Assembly (NCBI GenBank): GCA_002348545.1 | Contig: DEBM01000054.1 | Coordinates: forward strand, 1-58,772 | DNA length: 58,772 nt | Direction: 5' to 3' | DNA from: Balneolaceae bacterium UBA2956 | GTDB lineage: Bacteria; Bacteroidota; Rhodothermia; Balneolales; Balneolaceae | Shown here: piece by piece, positions 35,669 to 43,824 of the stretch | Layout: each line of letters begins with the position of its first letter | How positions within the stretch are numbered: the stretch's first letter is position 1 | Program-made: the position numbers and the translations under genes | The notes under the pieces: model-generated | Told to the model about the DNA's origin: nothing | What the model saw: only the letters and a program-made list of their open reading frames with translations | Databases searched by the model: none

Positions 35669-37351
35669 TTAAAATTCGTCGGTCGTGCAGCCTTTTGAGG
35701 CGGTAGATACGGTGCGCGCATATTTATATAGAGTGCCGGTGCGTGCTTTGAGCGGGGGTGCTAGCCATGTACCTTTTCTTTTTTCTAAGTCATCATCAGA
35801 TACTTGAACCTGTAAAGTATTTGCTTCGGCGTCTATTTGGATGAGGTCTCCATCTTGGACTAGTCCTATGACGCCGCCCACTTGTGCCTCCGGGGTAATG
35901 TGTCCTACCACAAAGCCATGAGAGCCCCCCGAGAAACGTCCATCGGTAATTAAGGCTACCTCTTTTCCTAAACCTGCACCCATGATAGCAGAGGTAGGTT
36001 TAAGCATTTCAGGCATGCCAGGGCCACCTTTTGGCCCCACGTATCTTATCACAATTACATCGCCCTTCTGGACTATACCTGAACTGATTCCTTCGTTGGC
36101 TTCTTCTTCAGAATTGAATATGCGGGCAGGACCAGCAAAGCGTAAGCCTTCTTTTCCAGTTATTTTTGCTACAGCACCCTCTGTGGCTAAGTTTCCATAT
36201 AGTATTTGAATATGACCGTTCGTTTTGATGGGTTTATCTACTGGGAATACCACTTTTTGAGATTTAAAATCTAAGGGGGGGACATCAGCTAAATTTTCCG
36301 CTAAAGTAGCTCCAGTGATAGTTTGTTGTTCTCCATGAAGGATGCCATCAACTAGCATTGTTTTTAATACAGAGGGGATTCCACCAGCTTTGTGAAGATC
36401 CTCCATAACGTGACGACCGCTGGGTTTAAGATCGGCAACAAAGGGAGTGGTATCGCTGATATGCTGCATGTCAGAGAGTTCAAACTCGATGTCGGCAGTG
36501 CGAGCGATGGCTAAGAGATGGAGTACCGCATTGGTCGAGCCTCCTAATAGGGTGATTAATCTAAATGCATTTTCTAGTGATTTCTTAGTTATAATATCTT
36601 TAGGTTTTAGGTCTAATTCTAGTAGTTTTAACATGCTCTTACCGGCTTCTTCGCATTCAATGATTTTTTCGGTGCTATTTGCAGGATTTGAGGAATTGTA
36701 TGGCAAGGTCATTCCCATTGCCTCAATGGCACTGGCCATAGTATTAGCTGTATACATGCCCCCGCATGCTCCTGGTCCTGGACATGCATGTTTGACAATA
36801 TCTTTAAAGGTAGCATCGTCTATCACCCCTGACACTTTTTGACCCCATGCTTCAAAGGCAGAAACCACATCCAATTTTTGTCCATTGTGATACCCAGGAG
36901 CAATAGTACCACCGAATACCATTATGCTGGGCCTGTTCACTCGCAGCATAGCCATTAAAGCTCCTGGCATATTTTTATCGCAGCCTACAATAGCAACCAT
37001 CGAATCGTAACTCATACCGGTTATCACCGACTCAATAGAATCGGCAATCAAGTCACGAGAGGGAAGAGAATAACGCATTCCAGCTGTTCCCATTGAAATC
37101 CCGTCTGATATACCAATGGTATTGAAAATTAGTCCATTTAGTCCAACATGCTTTACCCCACGCTTAACATGAACGGTCAAGTCATTTAAATGCATATTGC
37201 ATGGATTCCCTTCAAAACCTGTACTTGCAATACCCACAAAGGCTTTATTCAAATCTGAGTCATCCAACCCTATGGCATGTAGCATAGCCTGTGCAGCTGG
37301 TTGAGATCCATCTTGCGTAATTTGTTTGGAGTATTTATTTAGTTCTTTCAT
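35669..37351 (-). CDS. ilvD: Dihydroxy-acid dehydratase
   Basis: It converts dihydroxy-acids to 2-oxo acids in the branched-chain pathway using an iron-sulfur cluster. The 560-aa protein has the cluster ligand segments FEGNPCNMHLNDL, VGCDKNMPGALMAM and GPGACGGMYTANTMA. It also has GGSTNAVLHLLAIA, GPKGGPGMPEML and DGRFSGGSHGFVVGH. It is the first gene of the ilv operon and directly follows the attenuator described at 37437-37572. Expression is therefore expected to be controlled by charging of isoleucyl- and valyl-tRNA. Confidence 0.97.
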   Translation of the reverse strand: MKELNKYSKQITQDGSQPAAQAMLHAIGLDDSDLNKAFVGIASTGFEGNPCNMHLNDLTVHVKRGVKHVGLNGLIFNTIGISDGISMGTAGMRYSLPSRDLIADSIESVITGMSYDSMVAIVGCDKNMPGALMAMLRVNRPSIMVFGGTIAPGYHNGQKLDVVSAFEAWGQKVSGVIDDATFKDIVKHACPGPGACGGMYTANTMASAIEAMGMTLPYNSSNPANSTEKIIECEEAGKSMLKLLELDLKPKDIITKKSLENAFRLITLLGGSTNAVLHLLAIARTADIEFELSDMQHISDTTPFVADLKPSGRHVMEDLHKAGGIPSVLKTMLVDGILHGEQQTITGATLAENLADVPPLDFKSQKVVFPVDKPIKTNGHIQILYGNLATEGAVAKITGKEGLRFAGPARIFNSEEEANEGISSGIVQKGDVIVIRYVGPKGGPGMPEMLKPTSAIMGAGLGKEVALITDGRFSGGSHGFVVGHITPEAQVGGVIGLVQDGDLIQIDAEANTLQVQVSDDDLEKRKGTWLAPPLKARTGTLYKYARTVSTASKGCTTDEF

Positions 37352-37436
37352 GATGTGAGGTGCTAGATGTCTTGCCTGGAAGCCTATTTATTAAAGTTTA
37401 TATACTCTTTGATAGAGTACTTATTATCTAATCATC

Positions 37437-37474
37437 AAAAAAAAAGCCTTCCTGTTTTTTTTTGAGGAAGGCTT
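37437..37474 (-). terminator. ilv attenuator terminator hairpin (3:4) with T run
   Basis: On the minus strand a 10-bp stem AAGCCTTCCT (from 37474 to 37465) pairs perfectly with AGGAAGGCTT (37453 to 37444) around an A-rich 11-base loop. Nine T residues follow (37445-37437, the first two also being the last bases of the stem). It lies 86 bases before the ilvD start codon. Such a terminator inside a leader, with no gene ending there, is the hallmark of attenuation. The same hairpin is A-preceded on the other strand but there is no plus-strand gene to end. Confidence 0.9.
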
Positions 37475-37532
37475 GTAGTGCATTATGTTAGTAATATGCG
37501 AACAACGCTTCCTCATCGTCTGTGAACGATGA
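37463..37532 (-). promoter_or_regulatory. ilv attenuator: pause (1:2) and antiterminator (2:3) elements
   Basis: Strand 1 TCATCGT (complement of 37526-37532) and strand 2 ACGATGA (37513-37519) form a 7-bp hairpin. Strand 1 lies within the GTC ATC GTT codons of the leader peptide, and strand 2 contains its stop codon. Strand 2 continues as TGAGGAAG (37508-37515), which is exactly complementary to CTTCCTCA (37463-37470) within strand 3 of the terminator. So 1:2 with 3:4, or 2:3 alone, can form. A ribosome stalled at Ile/Val codons would free strand 2 and allow read-through into ilvD. The pairing is seen in the sequence; the mechanism is inferred from enterobacterial attenuators. Confidence 0.8.
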
Positions 37533-37572
37533 CCTCAATTGTAATTGCGATGATGTTGCGTTTTTGTATCAA
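37513..37572 (-). CDS. ilvL: ilv operon leader peptide
   Basis: A 19-residue frame from a TTG reads MIQKRNIIAITIEVIVHRR, with six Ile and two Val residues, and stops at TGA inside strand 2 of the attenuator. Ile and Val are the operon end products, so these are the expected control codons. No Leu control codons are seen. The frame is open a few codons farther upstream without an ATG, so the TTG start is the best guess. No clear ribosome-binding site is visible, as is common in this group. The name ilvL is by analogy. Confidence 0.75.
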   Translation of the reverse strand: MIQKRNIIAITIEVIVHRR

Positions 37573-37583
37573 AAAACTAGTTA

Positions 37584-37625
37584 TTATTTGCTCACAAATA
37601 ACGAGCTATCTATGTAAAATTGCAA
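37584..37625 (-). promoter_or_regulatory. Candidate promoter and inverted repeat upstream of the ilv leader
   Basis: On the minus strand TTG at 37625-37623 and TTATTTG at 37601-37595 are 21 bases apart. This loosely fits the Bacteroidetes -33 (TTTG) and -7 (TAxxTTTG) pattern. TTATTTG is also the left arm of an inverted repeat with CAAATAA at 37590-37584 and a TGAG loop, which could be an operator or chance. A start of transcription just after it would leave a very short untranslated region before the leader peptide. Weak match; spacing is the main support. Confidence 0.3.
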
Positions 37626-37673
37626 TAAATATAGGGTATAAACTTTGGTTATAAATGGAATGGCCAAAAAGAG

Positions 37674-39221
37674 TCAGTGCAGTTTGCGTTGTTCAAATTT
37701 AGCTCTAATAACCTCTTGTATGGTCGTATTTTTCATTTTTGAATCGAGCCATGATATGATGTCCAAGTATAAAAACGCTCTTTTTTGGTACGGTTTTTTC
37801 TGCAAATCAATCAATTTTGAGTGAAGTTTTTTGAACGTTCGTGCTATTTGATCTTCATTAGTTTGAGGCAAATTACGAAGAAACAGTAAAACTTCTTCTT
37901 GAACGGAATTTAGATCATTCATGCGACGTAAAAACCGGTATGTACTTCTAACTTGATACTGAACTAATTGTTCGTTGCCTAATTCAATCTGAGCTATAAG
38001 AGTTAGAATTCGAGCAAAGCAATGCAGATCTTCTCGGAGATGTGGATCTGGATACTGAATAATATGAGCGCAATGCTCAATTGTCTTTTGCAAATTACCT
38101 GCACCAAAATATAAGCAGGCTATTTTATAATGAAATACCAAGATTTGATGGGAATCGATTCGATGGCTCCACTGCTGCATCTGTGCTAAAAGTTCGGGGA
38201 TAATGCTTATCCCCTTTTTAAACTCACCATTCATGAAATAATGGTTTATTTGTGAGGTGTAATAATACTGCCAACCCAGTGTTTCCAGGTTGGTATTAGT
38301 ACGAGAGGGTGGTTGTTCCAAAAATTCTTTTAGCTTTTTCATTTCTTCTTCATGGCGATCGTAATGCCCCACAATGAACAAGGCTTCAAGCAGGACATGC
38401 ATTCCTTTTAGATACCAAATTGGATCTGCTTGAAGCATATTTGGGTGTTGACGAAAATGGTCTACCCACTTTTGAGCATGACGGTATTGTAACAGAAAAT
38501 CCTGAACAATGAGGCTATACCATGCATAAGATACATGAAGATAATGCTGCTCATAAAATCCCATTTTTTCCGGTTTAAGGGTAGACAGAGATTGCTCAAA
38601 AAAGGCGTGTATTCGCCGGTAATCTGCTTCATTTCGTACATGACCTGTTTTAATATATAAGCTATATAGGCGTAAGGCTAGATTTGATAGTTGGTGATAT
38701 TGTTGCTCAGATTGAAGTACCTTTTTGGTTTGCTCAATTAAATCATCGGCGCGATGATCAAAAGTTCGAGTGATATATTGCGACTCAATGAGTTTTTCAA
38801 AACCAAGAATCTCAGAGTTCAGGGGAACTCTGTGATGCTCATAGGCAATTACTTTAGCCTTATCCAGTATTTTCAAGCTTTGCTTATAGAGCCCTTTGTC
38901 GTATAAGATGCGTGCATAATCAATGTGTTCTCTGAGTTGTATATCGATGTTATGATTGGTGTAATTCAATCGTACTGAGGTGAGTAGCTGTCGATATAGA
39001 TGAGCTTTAAGATTGGAGAGTTGTGTTTTTTTTATCCCATCTAACTTTTGAATAAGATGCTCCTCATTATATTTTTTGGATTTATCTATAGCGTCGAAGA
39101 GTTGAATGAATTTCGCTTCTTCGGAGCTATTACGCATAGCATATATCTTGAAACTGCGTTTTTCTGCCTTACTTAGCGAGCGTATAAGTTGAAATAAATA
39201 ATCGTTTGGCTGGTTGGCCAT
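37674..39221 (-). CDS. Alpha-helical repeat protein of unknown function
   Basis: The 515-aa protein is nearly all helical and looks TPR-like. It has no signal peptide and no membrane segment. It starts with LFQLIRSLSKAEKRSFKIYA, a start I have seen in hypothetical proteins of Bacteroidetes. Helical-pair repeats are suggested by segments such as ARILYDKGLYKQSLKILDKA and ACLYFGAGNLQKTIEHCAHI. It lies between the ilv leader (about 100 bases away, same strand) and the divergent leuA. The ilv attenuator would have to be transcribed from its own promoter, as this gene's stop is at 37674. Function unknown. Confidence 0.7.
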   Translation of the reverse strand: MANQPNDYLFQLIRSLSKAEKRSFKIYAMRNSSEEAKFIQLFDAIDKSKKYNEEHLIQKLDGIKKTQLSNLKAHLYRQLLTSVRLNYTNHNIDIQLREHIDYARILYDKGLYKQSLKILDKAKVIAYEHHRVPLNSEILGFEKLIESQYITRTFDHRADDLIEQTKKVLQSEQQYHQLSNLALRLYSLYIKTGHVRNEADYRRIHAFFEQSLSTLKPEKMGFYEQHYLHVSYAWYSLIVQDFLLQYRHAQKWVDHFRQHPNMLQADPIWYLKGMHVLLEALFIVGHYDRHEEEMKKLKEFLEQPPSRTNTNLETLGWQYYYTSQINHYFMNGEFKKGISIIPELLAQMQQWSHRIDSHQILVFHYKIACLYFGAGNLQKTIEHCAHIIQYPDPHLREDLHCFARILTLIAQIELGNEQLVQYQVRSTYRFLRRMNDLNSVQEEVLLFLRNLPQTNEDQIARTFKKLHSKLIDLQKKPYQKRAFLYLDIISWLDSKMKNTTIQEVIRAKFEQRKLH

Positions 39222-39404
39222 TGTAGTAAAAAAATATTTTCTTTTTATATAAAGTATTGCTAAACAAGCTTTTATGACAAATTGTAAAGCCTTTATTTTG
39301 TCTTGGGTGTTGTAATATAGTATGAATTCGGTTTTTATACATCTTTATAGTCGCTTTATTACCCATTATATTCGTTTCAATACTAATAAAGCAAAGCCCG
39401 TAAT

Positions 39405-40550
39405 ATGGCTCACGAGCATATATATATATTTGATACAACGCTCCGGGATGGTGAACAAGTCCCAGGTTGTCAGTTAAATACAGATGAAAAAATAGAAATA
39501 GCACTAGCTCTCGAAAAACTAGGGGTAGATATAATGGAGGTAGGATTCCCAATTTCTTCTCCGGGTGATTTTGAATCAGTGTCAAAGATATCAGGTATTG
39601 TCAAAAACTCTACGGTGTGTGCACTCTCGAGGGCGGTTGAAAAAGACATAGATGCAGCCGCCGAAGCGGTAAAAAACGCTAGTTTACCCCGAATACATAC
39701 TGGAATAGGTACTTCTGATAGTCATGTCTTTGATAAGCTACGTAGTAGCAGGGAGCAAGTTTTAGAACGAGGTGTGGCCGCTGTGAAATATGCAAAACGG
39801 TATGTTGAAGATGTGGAATTCTATGCTGAAGATGCCGGTCGAACCGATAATGAGTATTTAGCTAAGGTATTGGAGGCTGTTATTGCAGCAGGTGCAACGG
39901 TAGTGAATATACCCGATACCACTGGATATTGTCTACCCTGGCAATACGGTGCTAAGATAAAATATTTAAAAGAGCATGTTAAGAGAATTGATAAAGTACA
40001 TATTTCTACTCATTGCCATAATGACTTGGGTTTGGCAACTGCTAACTCTATAGCAGGGGTTGAACATGGAGCGACTCAGGTAGAATGTACTATTAATGGA
40101 ATTGGCGAACGAGCAGGTAATGCCTCATTAGAAGAAGTCGTGATGATTTTAAGACAACATCAGGATCTGAATTTTGATACTCGTATTCAAAGCCGTCAGC
40201 TTAAATCAGCTAGTGAATTAGTCTCTACCCGAATGAGAATGCCTGTGCAGCCTAACAAGGCTATTGTTGGTAGTAATGCTTTCTCACATTCTTCTGGAAT
40301 ACACCAAGATGGGGTTATTAAGAGTAGAGAAACCTATGAGATTATCGATCCAATAGAGGTTGGAGTGCACGAATCCAGTATAGTTTTAACGGCGCGAAGT
40401 GGACGGGCAGCCTTGAAATTTAGGGCTGCTAAATTAGGTTTTGAGCTTGAACGGGAACAAATGGAACCATATTACGAGGAATTTTTAAAGTTAGCAGATG
40501 AGATAAAAGTAGTACGAGATCAGGATCTGTTGACATTATTTTCATCTTAG
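39405..40550 (+). CDS. leuA: 2-isopropylmalate synthase, short form lacking the regulatory domain
   Basis: It condenses acetyl-CoA with 2-oxoisovalerate, the first step of leucine synthesis. The 381-aa protein is the catalytic TIM barrel only. It has IFDTTLRDGEQVPGCQL with the metal and catalytic residues, THCHNDLGLATANSIAG with the HxH metal pair, and INGIGERAGNASLEEVV, then the subdomain with SGIHQDGVIK. The usual C-terminal LeuA regulatory domain (about 130 aa) is absent. Homocitrate or citramalate synthase could look similar, but it precedes leuC, leuD and leuB, so LeuA is favoured. It is divergent from the helical-repeat gene. Confidence 0.93.
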   Translation: MAHEHIYIFDTTLRDGEQVPGCQLNTDEKIEIALALEKLGVDIMEVGFPISSPGDFESVSKISGIVKNSTVCALSRAVEKDIDAAAEAVKNASLPRIHTGIGTSDSHVFDKLRSSREQVLERGVAAVKYAKRYVEDVEFYAEDAGRTDNEYLAKVLEAVIAAGATVVNIPDTTGYCLPWQYGAKIKYLKEHVKRIDKVHISTHCHNDLGLATANSIAGVEHGATQVECTINGIGERAGNASLEEVVMILRQHQDLNFDTRIQSRQLKSASELVSTRMRMPVQPNKAIVGSNAFSHSSGIHQDGVIKSRETYEIIDPIEVGVHESSIVLTARSGRAALKFRAAKLGFELEREQMEPYYEEFLKLADEIKVVRDQDLLTLFSS

Positions 40551-40607
40551 ATGTAAAAAACCCTATTATCCATTCGAATTTTGTATGGAAACCCCAGATA
40601 ACTTGAT

Positions 40608-42017
40608 ATGGGAAAAACATTGTTTGAAAAAGTCTGGAATAACCACATAGTAGATAAGGTCGAAGGTGGCCAAGAAATACTGTTTATCGATCGGCATTTT
40701 ATACATGAAGTTACGTCACCTCAGGCCTTTGATGGTATTCGAAAAAGAGGGATTGGATTGTATGATAAAAATAGAATCGTAGCTACAGCTGATCATAACG
40801 TACCCACTAAAGATCAGCATTTGCCAATCAAAGATGAGCTTTCTCGTTTACAAGTAGATATGCTCACATATAATTGCAAGGAATTTGACATTGAATTGTA
40901 TGGACTTGGTCACAAAAATCAGGGAATTGTACATGTGATTGGTCCTGAGTTGGGGATTACTAAACCAGGTATGACCATAGTGTGTGGGGACAGTCATACA
41001 TCGACTCATGGAGCCTTCGGTGCTGTTGCATTTGGAATTGGAACCTCACAGGTAGAACAGGTGATGGCCTCGCAATGCCTTTTGGTTCAACGCCCAAAAA
41101 CCATGAGAATCATTATCGATGGTGAATTAGGCAAAGGTATTTATTCAAAGGATATTATTCTGTACATCATCTCTAAGCTAAGCACCTCTGGTGGGACGGG
41201 TCATTTTGTCGAATATGCCGGCTCTGCTATTCAGTCTCTTTCGATGGAAGCTAGGATGACTATCTGTAATATGAGCATAGAAATGGGAGCTCGTGGAGGA
41301 ATGATTGCACCCGATGAAACTACTTTTGAGTATATCAAGGGTAGAGTCTATGCTCCTTCTGGTGAACAGTGGAAAGATGCTGTGAACTATTGGTCTACTT
41401 TGTATAGTGATAAGGATGCAGTTTTTAACAAAGAGTATGTATTCAAGGCCGAGGATATAGAGCCTATGATCACCTATGGAACCAATCCGGGTATGGGAAT
41501 GGGAATAACGCAGCATATTCCAACAACTCAGGAAGTTGAGCGACCGGATAATTTACTTCAATCGCTAAACTATATGGGCTTTAACCCCGGTGAATCCTTA
41601 CTAAATACACCTATTGATCATGTATTTATTGGAAGCTGTACCAATTCTAGAATAGATGATCTTCGTATTGTGGCAGATTTTGTGCGAGGCAAAAAAAAAG
41701 CCGATAATGTACAGGCAATTATTGTTCCGGGCTCTAAGCAAGTAGAGGCTCAGGCCAAAGCCGAAGGCTTGCATGATATTTTGTTTGAGGCAGGTTTTGA
41801 ACTACGAGGACCAGGTTGTTCGGCTTGTTTGGGGATGAATGAGGATAAAATACCTAAAATGGAATACTGCGTATCTACTTCGAATCGAAATTATGAAGGC
41901 CGACAAGGGCCAGGAGCTCGCACCTTATTGGTTAGCCCTTTGACGGCGGCAGTAATTGCCGTGAAGGGTAAGGTAGTCGACCCTAGAAAGTATTTGAATC
42001 AAGAAACATTTGTCTAA
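40608..42017 (+). CDS. leuC: 3-isopropylmalate dehydratase large subunit
   Basis: It holds the 4Fe-4S cluster of isopropylmalate isomerase. The 469-aa protein has TADHNVPT, CGDSHTSTHGAFGAVAFGIG, and cluster cysteines in FIGSCTNSRIDDLR and GPGCSACLGMNEDK. It also has STSNRNYEGRQGPGARTLL. Length matches LeuC. Its stop overlaps the start of leuD by one base (TAATG), which suggests coupled translation of the two subunits. Confidence 0.96.
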   Translation: MGKTLFEKVWNNHIVDKVEGGQEILFIDRHFIHEVTSPQAFDGIRKRGIGLYDKNRIVATADHNVPTKDQHLPIKDELSRLQVDMLTYNCKEFDIELYGLGHKNQGIVHVIGPELGITKPGMTIVCGDSHTSTHGAFGAVAFGIGTSQVEQVMASQCLLVQRPKTMRIIIDGELGKGIYSKDIILYIISKLSTSGGTGHFVEYAGSAIQSLSMEARMTICNMSIEMGARGGMIAPDETTFEYIKGRVYAPSGEQWKDAVNYWSTLYSDKDAVFNKEYVFKAEDIEPMITYGTNPGMGMGITQHIPTTQEVERPDNLLQSLNYMGFNPGESLLNTPIDHVFIGSCTNSRIDDLRIVADFVRGKKKADNVQAIIVPGSKQVEAQAKAEGLHDILFEAGFELRGPGCSACLGMNEDKIPKMEYCVSTSNRNYEGRQGPGARTLLVSPLTAAVIAVKGKVVDPRKYLNQETFV

Positions 42018-42610
42018 TGGAAAAATTCAGTAAGCTACTTAGCTCAGCCATACCCTTGATTCAGGAAAATGTGGACACCGATCAAATTATTCCTGCTAGA
42101 TTCTTGAAGGCTACTTCACGAGAAGGCTTTGGGGAGCATTTGTTTAAAGATTGGCGCTTTGATGAGTATGGTGAACCTAAATCCAATTTTATTTTAAATG
42201 ATTCTGAATATTCAGGGTCCATATTGGTGGCAGGAGAAAATTTTGGCTGTGGTTCCTCACGTGAACATGCCGCTTGGGCCTTAGTTGATTATGGGTTTAG
42301 GGCGGTTATATCGAGTTATTTTGCTGACATTTTTAAAGGAAATGCATTGAATAATGGTTTATTACCAGTTCAAGTTTCCTCAAACACTTTAAGAGAACTA
42401 TTAGCGGTAGTACAGCTTGATCCTATGACGCTCCTTGAGATTGATTTAGAGGCTCAGCTTCTTCGGGTCAATAAGATTGGGATACAGGAACATTTTGAGA
42501 TAAACACTTACAAGAAAACCTGTCTGCTTAACGGTTACGATGACATTGATTTTTTAATGAGTCAGATAGATAAAGTTAGCGCGTTTGAGCGAAAGTATAT
42601 CGAATTTTAA
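42017..42610 (+). CDS. leuD: 3-isopropylmalate dehydratase small subunit
   Basis: It is the swivelling partner of LeuC. The 197-aa protein has VDTDQIIPARFL, the substrate loop NFGCGSSREHAAWAL, and YFADIFKGNALNNGLLPV. It is the normal size for LeuD. It starts within the leuC stop codon and ends 2 bases before leuB. Confidence 0.96.
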   Translation: MEKFSKLLSSAIPLIQENVDTDQIIPARFLKATSREGFGEHLFKDWRFDEYGEPKSNFILNDSEYSGSILVAGENFGCGSSREHAAWALVDYGFRAVISSYFADIFKGNALNNGLLPVQVSSNTLRELLAVVQLDPMTLLEIDLEAQLLRVNKIGIQEHFEINTYKKTCLLNGYDDIDFLMSQIDKVSAFERKYIEF

Positions 42611-42612
42611 GT

Positions 42613-43728
42613 ATGAAAAAACGGATTGCAGTAGTGCCTGGAGATGGGATTGGGCCCGAAGTCATCAAACAGGCTGTAAAAGTATTAGAGGCAGTATCGA
42701 ATCGATATAATCATGAATTTACTTTGGATTATGCACTAATGGGTGCCATTGCAATTGATGAGACAGGGGAACCACTGCCGAAGGAGACCGTTGATATATG
42801 TATGATGTCCGATGCGGTGCTTTTTGGCGCCATAGGTCACCCTAAATATGATAATAATCCTAGGGCTCAAGTTAGGCCAGAACAGGGTCTGTTGAGATTG
42901 CGTAAAGCCCTTGGCTTATATGCAAATATTCGTCCTGTTAGACTGTTTGATTCGTTGATTGATCGGTCTCCACTAAAACAAGAGCGTATTTATGGCACAA
43001 ACTTGGTGGTGTTTCGAGAGCTAACTAGTGGGATCTATTTTGGTGAAAAAGGACGTATAGAGGGAGGAAATGCAGCCTTTGACACATGCTATTATAATGT
43101 AGAAGAAATTATCCGCATTGCCAAGATGGCTTTTGAGGCTGCATCGAGGCGTCGGGGTTTGTTGTCATTAGTAGATAAAGCAAATGTGCTTGAAAGTTCA
43201 AGGCTATGGAGAGAAGTGGTTCAAAAAATGGCCCTTGAATATCCAGATGTTTTGGTGGATTATTTATTTGTGGATAATGCAGCGATGCAAGTGGTTCAAC
43301 AGCCGTCCAGATTTGATGTAATTTTGACCGAAAATATGTTTGGGGACATAATATCTGATGAAACCAGTGTGATAACAGGATCAATAGGACTCTTACCTTC
43401 AGCTTCATTAGGGCTAAGTAGTAGCCTTTTTGAGCCTATTCATGGTAGTTATCCAGAGGCAACGGGTAAAGATATAGCCAACCCTTTAGCTACTATTTTA
43501 TCCTTGGCTATGTTACTTGAGCACTTAGAGCTAGTTGACGAAGCCAGAAGGGTAGAAGCGGCAGTTGAATTGGTCATTGACAAAGGATTAGTCACTCCAG
43601 ACTTAAACAAGGAACACTTCATTTCTTGTTCGAAAGTAGGAGATGTAGTAGCTATGATGGTAGAATCTGATCTGGATGAAGATACATCTTTTGATAATAT
43701 TTTTGAAGGTAATTTACCATTAATCTAG
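42613..43728 (+). CDS. leuB: 3-isopropylmalate dehydrogenase
   Basis: It oxidatively decarboxylates 3-isopropylmalate with NAD+ to give the leucine precursor. The 371-aa protein has VVPGDGIGPEVIKQAVKVL, GAIGHPKYD, RPEQGLLRLRKALGLYANI with the substrate arginines, and TENMFGDIISDETSVITGS. It also has the adenine-binding loop EPIHGSYPEATGKDIANP. It ends the leuA-leuC-leuD-leuB operon. No terminator is evident before the next gene, recQ, about 96 bases away. Confidence 0.97.
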   Translation: MKKRIAVVPGDGIGPEVIKQAVKVLEAVSNRYNHEFTLDYALMGAIAIDETGEPLPKETVDICMMSDAVLFGAIGHPKYDNNPRAQVRPEQGLLRLRKALGLYANIRPVRLFDSLIDRSPLKQERIYGTNLVVFRELTSGIYFGEKGRIEGGNAAFDTCYYNVEEIIRIAKMAFEAASRRRGLLSLVDKANVLESSRLWREVVQKMALEYPDVLVDYLFVDNAAMQVVQQPSRFDVILTENMFGDIISDETSVITGSIGLLPSASLGLSSSLFEPIHGSYPEATGKDIANPLATILSLAMLLEHLELVDEARRVEAAVELVIDKGLVTPDLNKEHFISCSKVGDVVAMMVESDLDEDTSFDNIFEGNLPLI

Positions 43729-43824
43729 TTTGCAAAACTACACCTTGTTAAGTTTAGCCAAAACAGTATTAGGGGGACTATTATTAAGGAATTTGTACAT
43801 AAATCAATAAATCCAAGAAATTCG

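Noticed and set aside
37437..37474. Terminator for a plus-strand gene
   Set aside because: There is no plus-strand gene that ends here; the T run and leader context place it on the minus strand.
37584..37601. Inverted repeat as a firm operator
   Set aside because: The arms are only 7 bases and AT-rich, so chance is likely; kept only as part of a low-confidence promoter.
39222..39404. A leucine attenuator before leuA
   Set aside because: I found no hairpin followed by a T run and no Leu-rich short frame in this gap.
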